From contig JABCPU010000018.1 in NCBI GenBank assembly GCA_016800925.1, forward strand, positions 326,286-390,285: 64,000 bases of DNA. Direction: 5' to 3'. The notes below the pieces were generated by a model, which ran no database searches, was not told the origin of the DNA, and saw only the letters and a list, made by a program, of their open reading frames with translations. The position numbers and the translations under genes are program-made. Below are positions 42,069-53,154 of the stretch, one piece after another. Source of the stretch: Suillus spraguei. Its lineage: Eukaryota > Basidiomycota > Agaricomycetes > Boletales > Suillaceae. Position 1 is the first letter of the stretch. Every line of letters begins with the position of its first letter.

Positions 42069-43484
42069 TCATGACAACTCCATTCTGTATGCTGCTAAGG
42101 GGCACAGACACCGTGCCTAAATTTGATGGCACCCCAGCACGTCTTTTACCATTCTTTGAGGATGTAGAACTCTTAGGCTCTCACACCAACATGACTCAGG
42201 AGCAGCTCATCAAAGCAGCGCTTAGATATGTGCCTATCAATGACTCTGAGACATGGGAAATACTCGACGAAGCCAGTCTGACAGACTGGGGGAAGTTTGT
42301 TGCAGCAGTAAAGCTTTTGTATCCTGGATGTGAAGGTGACTGCCGCTTCACCCATACTGATCTTGAGAACCTGTGTACAGAACAAGCCCATATGCCGATG
42401 ACCTCACAAGAGGATCTTGGGCCATACTACAGGAAGTTCCACAAGATCTCTCAGCACTTAATCGCTAAGAAGAAGCTCGCTGAACTTGAGCGGGACCGTC
42501 TGTTCCTTGACGGATTCCACATTACTGCCAAGACCACTATTAAACAGCGGCTTGAGATAACACTTACTGTGCACCACCCAGAGGACCCATACAACATCAA
42601 AAGGTATATGAAGCGGCAATCTTTCTTTTACCAAGTACCTCTACTTGTTATGAACTGGGGTGGCGTCACCAGCAACAGTGAGAAAACACAGTCGGTCTGC
42701 TGGGAGTTCTTACAATGTCCAGAAGAGGACAAGGTGAAAGTACAAGGAACGCGTTCCGAGTACGATCAAGGGTTTGGCCTCAAAGACAAGTCTAAGAGGT
42801 TCTGCGAGAATAGAGACTAAGGCTAAGGAGTGCTTAGACTTAGAGACGATTCAAGATGACTTAGGTTGGAGACCTAAGTGAAGGAAATTCCAGGTAAAAC
42901 CCACTAAGATTAAAGTAAAGAATCTACTACAAGTACACTGTGCTTAAATAGGCCAATATGTGCGCACAGACCAGGTAACCGTGAGAACGTAACTGCGTAT
43001 CCTAATAAGGAAGGCATGTGTTGTACAGATGCGTTGAGCATGTGAGTCAGAGTCATGTGATAGGATATACAAAGAAGAAGATAAGGGGAAAATGAATAGG
43101 GGCACATACAACTGTAACACTACTGTCATAACGGCATCAGCTTCCTCGCCAGCATATGCTGACTCTTCTACTGCTCAACAGGTGTCTCTGCAACTGCAGA
43201 TGCAACCAGCCAATCCTGGCATTGTGATCAAGCGAGAGTATGCACAGTACGCCCCCATCACGTGCCACTTCTGCAGCAGTCCACATAAGATGCTGGATTA
43301 TGCGGTCAAGGAAGCGTACATACGCAACAGTAAGATCATTAACAGGAATGGACACATAGTTCTGCCTAATGGCAATGCGATCCCTCATCTTGGTCCTAAT
43401 TTCCAACAAAGTCTTGACCGCTTGACGAGCGAAAGCCCCACTACGGGAGCTAACACTACGGTATTGGGAAACTTGTACTGCTGA
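42069..43484 (+). pseudogene. Ty3/gypsy-type gag remnant, family 1, split by a solo LTR
   Basis: The plus frame from about 42069 reads VPKFDGTPARLLPFFEDVE, IKAALRYVPINDSETWE, GPYYRKFHKISQHL and ERDRLFLDGF. This is the capsid-like layout seen in fungal Ty3/gypsy gag. It is interrupted at 42646-43119 by an LTR of another family. After the LTR a frame to 43484 carries a weak zinc-knuckle-like CHFCSSPHKMLDYAV, without a full CCHC set. The two parts are not in one frame even when the insert is ignored, so the gene is dead. Confidence 0.75.
42641..43124 (-). mobile_element. Solo LTR, family 2, with 5-bp target duplication
   Basis: The LTR spans 42646-43119 (474 bp), begins TGTTATGAAC and ends CTGTAACA, the TG...CA ends expected of an LTR. 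It is flanked on both sides by CTACT (42641-42645 and 43120-43124), a perfect target-site duplication. By comparison with the two family-2 elements it lies in reverse orientation. No internal domain is left, so it arose by LTR-LTR recombination. Confidence 0.95.
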
Positions 43485-43505
43485 GTAGAACATAGGCATG
43501 ATGCC

Positions 43506-46384
43506 ATGCTCGACATTGATCCTTCTGCTTTCTTACACACTAACACCATTCACCGGACAGACGCTGAAGTGGAGCACACTAATGACTTACATCTAGCGCA
43601 GGATTTGTACGGCACTAATGACATTGATGCTTATGCTACTAGGAAATCTGACAAGGGAAAGACTGTGGAGTTTGATGGTGTCGAGATGCCGCCAAGACCT
43701 AAAGTGGGACTGTTTTCTAAGGCTGCTGACGTGGTTGAGGAGGTGGTTTCACCCCAAGTCAAAGCAAGTGCGACGCCCAACCCCGGTACTAAGATCCTTA
43801 AGCTGGCAGCGCCTACCGCCAAAAGTACCCCACCCTCAGTACCAGCACCTGCGACTTCTTCTTCATCTACTGATGCCGCCAACCAACCCACGCCACAATA
43901 CAGGTACCAGCACCCACTAGAAGACAAGGACGCCAATAGACATGTTGTCGACTGTATACTGGACTCTGACGTTACCATACCAGTACAGGAGCTAATTGTG
44001 GTAGCACCAGAGATCTGCAAGAACCTCAAGGAAGCCACTACCAGCAAGCGAGTTAGTGTTAATGCTGCACTAGTCAACAAGTTAGGCATCATGCCTGGTG
44101 CACAGGAACAGATGAAGTTTTGGGAGTGTTACTGCTCATGAGATGCTGGCAGACGCATGGTTGCAGAACATTTTGCACCACTGTGGGCCATCCTAGCCAT
44201 TACCAAGGGCCAGGTCTTGATGTGCACATTGGACCAGGGCACTGAATGTCTTGTCATGCCGGCAAGAATTTGGTGTACACTGGGTTCCATACCATTGAGA
44301 CTGGACCACAAGATCAACATGGAGTCAGTCAACACGTCCACCAACAAGACGCTAGGAGTTATCAAGAACCTACTGCTAGACTTTGGAACTGGCGAAATGC
44401 TGTTCCAGGTACAAGTTGTTGAGACTGCTAACTTTGATCTCTTGCTAGGAAGACTGTTCTACACGATGATGGCATGTAATACCGAGGACATACCAAGCAG
44501 TGAGCAGGACCTCATGCTCACTGACCCTAATAACGGAAAGGTCATATGCATACCTACGCAGCCATGGGTGAAGAAATGTCAGGGTTGCGCTAAGTGCCCA
44601 GCGAAGTCTGCCAAGCAGGATTTTTAAAGATCGATGAGCGGCATGTGGCACAGGGAGACTCCCAAATATTTCATTCTTCTTCTTCTTTCATTTCTCAAGA
44701 ACCAGTTACCACTAAAGTTACTGCTACCATACCGAACCCCACTGACCGTATACTGGCGCCCACTGTGCAACCACCACTCTTATGGAGCACTACTGCTGAT
44801 GCATCGTTGTCTCCCTTTAACTGCCCTCAGTTATCCACTCATTATCATTATCTAACCTCTATGCATTCCTCCATTAATGCTGAGTCTACTGAAGCCTTCC
44901 ACAGCATTTATACCTATGACGAAACCACGCATTCCTACGTCTACAAACCTGTAGGCAAGAAAGTCAACACCGTCCCGACTACCATGCTGCCAGAGTACCA
45001 TGTGCAATGGGAGTTACCGCCAGACCCTTTGGCTGGTTTACCAGAGTTACTGCCACACCCACCAGACTTTGTACCTGGCAAGCGGTTTACTCAAGAGAGC
45101 TGACACGCTCAATCTGGATCCTGCGAAGTGGCTATGGCCAGAAAAAGACAAGCTTGTACAATGGCTTGTTTGTGAACACAAGACTGCTTTTGCTTGGGAC
45201 ATGTCAGAATGTGACTGTCTTGATGAGAAGTACTTTCCGCTGTATAAGATACTGATGGTACTGCACACTCCGTGGGCAGAGCGCAGCATCCCAATCCCTC
45301 CTGCTATGCTGGAGAAAGTTGTTGGTATTATTAAAGAAAAGATTGCGTCTGGTGTGTACGAGCCGTCAATGGCATCTTACCACTCATGATGGTTCTGCAT
45401 TGTCAAGAAAGATGGCACATCACTGCGTATAGTTCACGATCTCCAACCGCTGAACAGGATAACTATCAAAGATGCTTCTGTTCCTCCATTTGTTGAACAT
45501 CTCGCTGAATTGTTTGCCAGCTATGCTGTGTACAGCATGATGGACTTATTTTCAGGATATGATCAACAGTCGCTACATGTTGACTCACATGATATGACCA
45601 CTTTTGGTACACCGTTGGGGCCTTACCGCCTAACCACGCTTCCAATGGGCCATGCTAATGGCATACAGCTTTTCCAAGGTGATATTTGCTTCGTTCTACA
45701 AGATGACATCCCGATGTATATGTTCCTGTTCATTGATGACATTGCCGTGAAGTCGGTAAAGACATGGTATCAAGGAGCTGATGGCTCATATGAGACCATA
45801 CCAGAGAAAACTGGCATTGGCCACTTCATCTGGGAACACCTTATTGTGGTTAACCACATCTTACACTGCTTGTGTATGGTTGGGCTAACTGTTTCCACCA
45901 AAAAGTTTGTTTTAGCTGCGCCTACCACCAATATTGTAGGGCACATGTGTACCTTTGAGGGGCGCATACCAGAGGCTGGAAAGGTACAAAAGATCTGTGA
46001 TTGGCCTGAGTGTAGCACCATTATGCACATGTGGGGCTTCCTAAATACCTGCAGCATCTTGTGTATTTTCATCAAGGATTTCGCCAAGATAGCGAGACCG
46101 CTAGTAGTGCTAACATGCAAGAATGTCATATTCGAATGGGGTCATGAACAAAAGGTAGCTATGCAAGCGCTCAAGGATGCGATTATGCAGTCGCTGGCAC
46201 TAAAACTGCTTGATTATGTTTCTGGGCAAGAAGTCATTCTAGCTGTTGACACTTCTTCAATTGCCATAGGTTTTATACTCTTGCAAATCGGCGAGGACAT
46301 GAAGTGCTACCATAGCCGCTTTGGTTTGCTAACACTTACTGAAGTCGAGAGCCACTACTCGCAAGTGAAGCTTGAACTATACGG
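43506..46384 (+). pseudogene. Ty3/gypsy pol remnant, family 1: linker, protease-like, RT and start of RNase H
   Basis: Broken polyprotein. A region at about 43900-44090 (YRYQHPLEDKDANRHVVD, PVQELIVVAPEICKNLKEA) matches a segment common upstream of protease in basidiomycete gypsy elements. The protease-like part (about 44220-44480) has CTLDQGTECLVM and FDLLLGRLF, where the usual D-[ST]-G is DQG. RT (about 45120-46050) has FCIVKKDGTSLRIVHDLQPLN, MMDLFSGYDQQ and FLFIDDIAVKS, with FIDD in place of the usual [YF]-x-DD. A stop codon precedes the RT core at 45387, and several frame breaks occur. RNase H begins (ILAVDTSSIAIGFIL) and is cut at KLELYG, where an LTR-like repeat follows directly. No integrase remains. 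Confidence 0.85.
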
Positions 46385-46650
46385 TGTAAAGATACAATCT
46401 AGCCTGGGCTGTAGATAAACCACGACCTAAACTAGTATGTGAGTCTTGCGCTCTACCTAGTCTGCTTCACTTGCAAAGGCAAGAACGTTCGACCCTAAAG
46501 GGAATGCTAAGTTAGTATAGTCTAATAATGCCCAACCTGTGGTGCAAGACTGCCGTCAGAGGTAGCGAGATGCTAGCGGTGACCTCCGGTCTGTGGGAAA
46601 CTAGCAGTAATACTAGCGGTAAGCACGGAAAGCGGTAGACAAGTGGTAAA
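46385..46650 (+). repeat. LTR-like repeat, family 1, copy c (truncated)
   Basis: Begins TGTAAAGATACAATCTAGCC directly after the RNase H fragment and matches copy b. It is cut at 46650 by the family-2 LTR. It may be the 3' LTR of family 1, joined to the interior by a deletion that removed the rest of RNase H and integrase. Confidence 0.75.
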
Positions 46651-47123
46651 TGTTACAGTTGTACGTACCCCTATTCATTTTCCCTTTATCTTCTTACTTG
46701 TATATCATGTCACATGACTTGACTCATATGCTCAATGCATCTGTACAATACATGCCTTCCTTATTAGGATATGCAGTTACATTCTCATGGTTACTTGGTC
46801 TGTGCACACATATCTACCTATATAAGCACAGTGTACTTGTAGTAGATTCTTTACTTTAATCTTACTAGGTTTTACCTGGAATCTCCTTCGCTTAGGTCTC
46901 CAACCTAAGTCGTCTTGAATCGTCTCTAAGTCTAAGCACTCCTTAGCCTTAGTCTCTATTCTCGCAGAACCTCTTAGACTTGTCTTTGAGGCCGAACCCT
47001 TGATCGTACTCGGAACGCGTTCCTTGTACTTTCACCTTGTCCTCTTCTGGACATTGTAGAACCTCCCAGCAGACTGGCTGTGTCTTTTCACTGTCGCTGG
47101 TGACGCCATCCTAGTTCGTAACA
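46651..47123 (+). mobile_element. 5' LTR of the plus-strand family-2 element
   Basis: 473 bp, from TGTTACAGTTGTACG to GTTCGTAACA. It is the same LTR as at 42646 and 62076. It is followed by AAAGATTAAAGTC, which also follows the other internal copy and so probably holds the primer site. No target duplication is visible with the far LTR. Confidence 0.92.
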
Positions 47124-47319
47124 AAAGATTAAAGTCTACCTGATCGTCGACTATCAGTCTTCGACCCTGAACCCTGATTGCTTAAATAAGCAGATTAGCG
47201 TACGCATACGCTAAACCGATTGTCAAGAGAAGCCCTCTGACAGAAGACAAGCCCTAACAGACAGCAAGACAGCGCGTGTAGGCACCGAGAAAGTATAACT
47301 CACAAAACGAATCGCCAAT

Positions 47320-49046
47320 GTGATGACCAAAGAATTTGAATACAAAATCGGTCAGCCAACCGGTTTTGATGGAGATCATGACAAATCTCGCGAATTTATC
47401 CAGTCATGCAATCTATGCTTCGACATCAACGAAAAGCTTTACACCACTGACAAGCAGAAGATCATTTTCATAACATCCTTCATGACTGAAAAGAATGCTA
47501 GATCTTGGAAAGAGCAATTCCTTGACCATGCTCAATCAACCGACACCTCTGGACAAAAAGTTGGTTATGGAACAATGGTGGATTTTATGAAAAGCTTCAA
47601 AGAAGCCTTCGACCCAGTGGATACTAAAGGAACCGCACTCACAAAACTCAGGGACCTCAAACAAGGAAGCGGAGATCTCCATACTTACATCGCTGACTTC
47701 GAGGCACTTGCAGCCAAGGCTCATATCAACGACAACGCGATGAAGATCCAATTCTTCCAAGATGGCCTAAATTGGGGTATCCTTACAAAGCTTTTCGCAC
47801 TAGGAGATGTTTCAGAAGTATTCAGAGACGTTGTGCTGCAATGCGTTTCCATTGACAACTCCCATCATCGTCTTCAAGCCATGAGGACACGTCATACTCC
47901 ACAACAGAAGAAGAAGAACTATGGAAATGCATGATACATACCAAATTGTGATTCCAACGCAATGGTCGTAGATCGAATCCCTGACACGGAGAGATCCGAA
48001 TGCATGAAGAAAGGACAATGCTTCGGATGCAAGAAAACAGGACACCGCATCCATAATTGTCCTGACAGAAAGAAGAAGACCCTGCTCCGACAAACCGAAG
48101 TCAAAGAAGGGGAAGAAGATGAAGAAACTGTGAGGCAGATTGTTGCGGATTTTTGACTTGGAGAAACAAAGACTCGACGTATGTTTCTCCCAATGTATTA
48201 CTAAGACTTGTACACCTGTAGGTGAAAGAAAAGAACTTTGCATCCCTATCACCCTTCACTCGCATACTCGCTTAAAATCGTTGACACCACTGCTGTTATT
48301 GATTCAGGCGCAGCCGGAACGTTTATCTCTGAAGAGTTTGTGAAACTCCATCAAATCACACGACGAAAACTCAAAACACCATTTCGAGTTACTACAGCAG
48401 ATGGAACCCTTATCAAAGGGGGGCCAATCACGCACTACTGTCTCCTAGTGGTCAAGATTGATGAACGAACCATGTATGGAAAATTCAATATCACCAAACT
48501 AGGAAGGAGAGATCAAATCCTTCTGGGAATTCCATGGTTATGTGCAATGAACCCAAGCATAGATTGGGCTGCTGAAACACTCGTCCTCCCCAAACAACAA
48601 ACTCAGATGAAATAGAAGTTGATATGGATAGGGATCGGAAGAAGAATGGATTGCCCTCAGCCTTCAATTGTCATTCTAAGAAATGGCAACATTCCCGACT
48701 TCCGAGATCCCTCATGATCCCTTCTTTTCCTAATGATCCCGAACCGGAAGCCGTAATCCCTTCTATTCCTAATAATCCCGAAGTACAAACACAACGCACC
48801 ACCAACTCTACCCCCCATGTACAATTGCCACGACCAGTATCACCGATTCCCCGTGCCGAAAAGCGCAAGAATGAATCCGAACCCAAGCGTCAGGCCGGAC
48901 AAGAACCTATTGAGCAACGGCCAATAGAAGAACAGAAGTATGGAAAAAGAAAAGCAGAAGAAGAGATCCCTGGACGAGATACCAATGTACCGAAACTATC
49001 TAAGTTCCCCGTCAAAGACCAGGCCCAGTGGACCCAATGGGCCTGA
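47320..49046 (+). pseudogene. Family-2 Ty3/gypsy gag-zinc knuckle-protease fragment (truncated)
   Basis: Gag begins at 47320 (MTKEFEYKIGQPTGFDGD) with FMTEKNARSWKEQFLDHA and GTALTKLRDLKQGSGDLHTY. A zinc knuckle CFGCKKTGHRIHNC (CX2CX4HX4C) lies near 48020-48060, in a different frame from gag. The protease region (48238-48615) has VIDSGAAGTFISEEFVKLH with an intact D-S-G and a later ILLGIPWLCAMNP. A Pro/charged linker follows (RAEKRKNESEPKRQ). The element stops at about 49046; there is no RT, integrase or 3' LTR. The next sequence is the GGGTGGGCCGA minisatellite. Confidence 0.88.
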
Positions 49047-49059
49047 AGGTTATGTATAT

Positions 49060-49580
49060 CCTCGATGTTGATGGATGGGTGACCTCCGGGGCAGGCGACA
49101 GCGAATCGATTATGTTATCCGATGGAGGATCGGGGGGTGGGGCCGGGAGACTTGTATTTTCGGGAGAGACGGGTGGGCCGAGGGAAACATGATTTCTGAT
49201 GTTGAGGATGGGCCAGGGGGATATCATCCCCGACAGAGATGGGTGGGCCCATCTGGGTAGTATGTAGAGTAGGATATTATAGACAGCTGGGCTGAAGAGA
49301 GATGCAAGGCAAATATTATTGCATAGACGGGTGGGCCGAGGTAAGAGAATATTACATATACGGGTGGGCCGAGGTGAGAGAATATTACATGTACGGGTGG
49401 GCCGAGGGGAGAGAATATTACATATACGGGTAGGCCGACGTGGGGTGTATTACATAGACGGGTGGGCCGAGGGTGCAGTAAAATATTTATTGCATAGACG
49501 GGTGGGCCGACGTGGGGGAATTTTACATAGAGGGTGGGCGAGGTAAAATATATTACATATACGGGTGGGCCTAGATATGT
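49060..49580 (+). repeat. GGGTGGGCCGA minisatellite, left arm
   Basis: About a dozen imperfect units of roughly 30-45 bp, each with CGGGTGGGCCGA followed by an AT-rich spacer such as GAGAATATTACATA. The array starts just after the truncated family-2 element. The same motif occurs inverted at 58755-59165. Confidence 0.85.
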
Positions 49581-49699
49581 ATCATAAAGACGTACAGCTG
49601 ATGTAGCCACCAGAGAATCAAACACATAGGATACATGCACCCTATGAGTGCATATACCTACCATCGACCACCAAAATCTAAACCCTGAAGCACAAAACC

Positions 49700-51860
49700 T
49701 GAATTCATCATGTCTGACATTCATCGATAATTCAGGTGCCGGGTGTCAGGTGCCAAGTCCCGAATCCAGGAACTCGAAACTGGAGATTCAAACTAGAGAT
49801 TTCCTGAATTCCGGATACCCGGACACCCGAAACACAACACACAAGGTGAAAGATTTAAAGTCCATGTGTGGAGTCATCTAGTGCTGAGTGCCGGGTGCGG
49901 GTGCAGAGTACTGAAACTAGAAACTAGAAACTCGAGATTTGAGATTTGAGACAAAACAGACATCTACCAAAAATGTGTGGATCAAAGTTTTGTTGTTGCC
50001 TGACATGTGTCTGAGTCCCGAGGACCGAACCCCGAAATTGTAGACTACCAGATTTCGGGATTCAGGGTTCGGCACTCGAGATTCAAGATTTGAGATGAAA
50101 AAGATATCTACCAAAAATGTGTGGATCAAAGTCATTTTATTGCCTAACATTGTTTTCGGTCTCAAGTGCAAAAGCCCGAGTACCGAACCGCGAACCCCTA
50201 AATAGTAGACTACCAGATTTCGGAGTTCGGAGTTCGGCACTTAGAATGTGTGGATCAATAGGTGTCTATTGCCTCACATTGTTCTGAGTCCCGAGTCACG
50301 AGTGCTGGGTGCCGGGGTTCAGGGTTCAGCACTGACAATATGTTGCTCAAGATCTTTCACATTATGAGTACCAAGTCCCGAGTCCCGAGTGCCGGGTGCC
50401 GGAGTTCGGGGTTCGGCACATAAAATATGTGGATTGAGGTCTTTCACATTGTTTTGACTGCCGAACCCCGAGCTCCAGCACTCGGGTTTGGCACTCAACA
50501 TGTGTAAATCAATATCATGGTATTGCCTCACATTGTGCTAACTCCCAGGTGCCGGAGCTCAGGGGTTCGGCACTCAACATGTGTAAATCAATATCTTTGT
50601 ATTGCCTCACATGGTAACCCGGCACTCAGTGATCATAATTTGGGACTCAACTTTGTATTGCCTCACATGGTTCTAACTCATGGGTGGCGGTGTTCGGGGT
50701 TCAGTGTTAAAATATGTGGATCGATATCTGTCTCATTGTTATGAGTATCAAGTCCCGAGTCCCGAGTGTCGGGTGCCGGAGTTTGGGGTTCGGCATTCAA
50801 CATGTGTACATCAATATCTTTGTATTGACTCACATTGTTCTCACTCCCAGGTGCTGGGGTTCGGGGTTGGGTGGTTAAATATGTGGATTGATATCTTTCA
50901 CATGGTTATGAGTCCCGAGTCCAGATTCCCAACTGCCGGGTGCCAAAGTTCGGGGTTTGGCACTCCACACGTGTAAATCAATATCTTTGTATTGCCTCAC
51001 ATATTTCTAACTCCCAGGTGCCGGGGTTTGGGGTTCGGTGATAGAATATGTGCATCGACATCTTTCACATTGTTATAAGTTCCAAGGCCCGAGTCCCGAG
51101 TGCTGGGTGCCGGAGTTCAGGGTTCGGCACTCAACATGTGTAAATCAATATCTGTGTATTGCCTCACATTGTTCTAACTCCCGGGTGCTGGAGTTCAGGG
51201 TTCAGCACATAAAATATGTGGATCGATATCTTTCACATTGTTATGAGTCCCAAATCCTGATCCCCGAGTGCCGGGTGCCGGAGTTTGGGGTTCGGCACTC
51301 AACATGTGTAAATCAATATCTTTGGATTGCCTCACATTGTTCTAACTCCCAGGTGCTGGGGTTCGGGGTTCGGTGTTAAAATATGTGGATCAATATCTCT
51401 CACATTGTTATGAGGCCTGAGTCCCGATTCCCGACTGCCGGGTGCCGGAGTTCAGGGTTTGGTGTCTAAATATGTGCATCGATATCTTTCACATTGTTAT
51501 GAGTCCCAAGGCCCGAGTCCCGAGTGCCGGGTGCCAGAGTTCGGGGTTCGGCACTCAATATGTGTGAATCAATATCTCTGTATTGCCTCACATTGTTCTA
51601 AGTCCCGGGTGCCAGGGGTTGGGGTTCAGCACTTAAAATATGTAGATCAATATTTTTCACATGGTGATGAGTCCCGAGTCCCGGGTGCCGGCGTTCGGGG
51701 TTCGGCACTTAAGATGTATGGATTGATATGTTTCACATTGTTACCCGGCACCCGGCACAAGGTGACTCAACAGATAGGTTTTAAATTCTTTACATTTTGT
51801 GTCGAGTCCTGAGTGCCAGGTGCCGGGGTTCAGGGTTCGGCACTCAAAATGTGTGAATCA
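49700..51860 (+). repeat. Dimeric satellite, period about 167 bp
   Basis: Units share GTGCCGG-GTTCGGGGTTCGGCACT, then AACATGTGTAAATCAATATC, then TATTGCCTCACATTGTTCTAACTCCC. They alternate with a sister half-unit holding AATATGTGGATCGATATCTTTCACATTGTTATGAGTCCC. Landmark CATTGTT positions (for example 51068, 51236, 51400, or 51167 and 51335) give a higher-order period near 167 bp built from two half-units of about 70-95 bp. At 49900-50220 related units carry ATCTACCAAAAATGTGTGG and are less regular. No coding content. Confidence 0.85.
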
Positions 51861-52290
51861 ATGTGAGGCAATAAAAAGACTTTGACCCACACATTTTTAG
51901 TGCTGAACCCCGAACTCTGACATCTGGTAGTCCACAATTTCGAGGTTTGGCACTCGTGATTCTGCACTCGGGACTCAGAAAAATGTGAGACAATAAAAGG
52001 AATTTGATCCACACATTTAAAACTTGAAACTCACAAAATGTATATCATGTAAATTTTCTATTTCCTTACACAGTTCACCAATTGTCAAGTAACAAGACCT
52101 GAGACCCAAATCCTGAATTCCTGGCAATGTATGAAGTGCTGAGTGCTGAGTGCTGAGTGCCGAAGCCCAGACCCAAAACTTGAAATTTCAAAACTCGCAA
52201 ACATCTGTATCATGTACAATTTCTATTTCCTTACACAGTTCACCGAGTGTTGAGTACCAAGACCTGAGACCCAAATCCCAAATTTAGGGT
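51860..52290 (-). repeat. Inverted copies of the satellite units
   Basis: From 51860 to 52020 the units switch to the reverse complement (GTGAGGCAATAAAAAG, CACACATTT). From 52020 to 52290 two copies of the 171-bp unit of the right-hand array appear in reverse orientation, with CTATTTCCTTACACAGTTCACC twice. They mark a change of polarity within the locus. Confidence 0.75.
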
Positions 52291-52439
52291 TGGCAGGCTA
52301 GCTGTGGAGGTCCGGGAGGTCCGGAAATATGGAGATCAGGGCCAGAGATCATAGTGGAGATGGGGTGTGAAATACGGTATGTGACAGTCACAAAATGTAT
52401 ATCATGTAAAATTAGTATTCCCTAGGCCGGACCTTTGAC

Positions 52440-53134
52440 CCTTTGTTATATTATACTTTCCGAACTTTGTCCGAACTCCAGTCTTTATCTCTGTTCACCT
52501 CCAGCTCTACCTTTGGTAGTCTTCCTCTGTTTGTTTCTACTCCGACTTCATCCATAGTAGCCTGTACCTTCCTTACATAATCTCCGGACCTACTCCTCCA
52601 TAGTAGGGCAATACTTCCCCCCAAATCCACAGAGCTCCGCTCCTCCTTCTCCACTCCTCCACTCCTCCATTTCTGCGTTCCTCCACTCCTCATCCTCCGG
52701 ACCTCCTATCTCCGGACCTCTTGTCCTGTCCTATCCTATCCTTGACCTCCTGTGGATCATATTTCCCCCTGGAGCCTTGCTCCAATCCTGCCCTAGACTT
52801 CATCCAGTGGTCTTCCCTTCACCCATTCTACTTGGGACTTGTCCCAGTAGTCTTACCTCTATCTCCGCCTACCTGCGGCATAGTTTTCTACACTTCTCCA
52901 GAAGTTTATTGGCGCTCTATGGAGCAATCCAGCCCAAGAGTTCCTCCAAGGTTCTCCCTCGGACTTCACAAGAACTCCTCTTTGGACTTCATATGAAATT
53001 AGGGGCATGTACTCAGGCAAGGGGCACAGCCCACAAGCTGAGGCCAAGCCCCCATGAATTAGTATGACCCTCCAGTACGACCCCATGCAAAGCTGGAACT
53101 TCTGAATTGCCTCTGGTTTTGCATGGCCATAACA
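52440..53134 (-). repeat. Roughly 0.7-kb dispersed repeat D, left copy (reverse)
   Basis: Read on the minus strand it begins TGTTATGGCCATGCAAAACC and contains TTCCAGCTTTGCATGGGGTC, GGCTTGGCCTC and many GGTCCGGAGATAGGAGG phrases. The plus-oriented partner is at 58054-58740. The TGTTA start suggests an LTR of a further retroelement family, but the other end is not clear. No coding content. Confidence 0.75.
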
Positions 53135-53154
53135 GTTTTGAGTTTCGGCACTCA

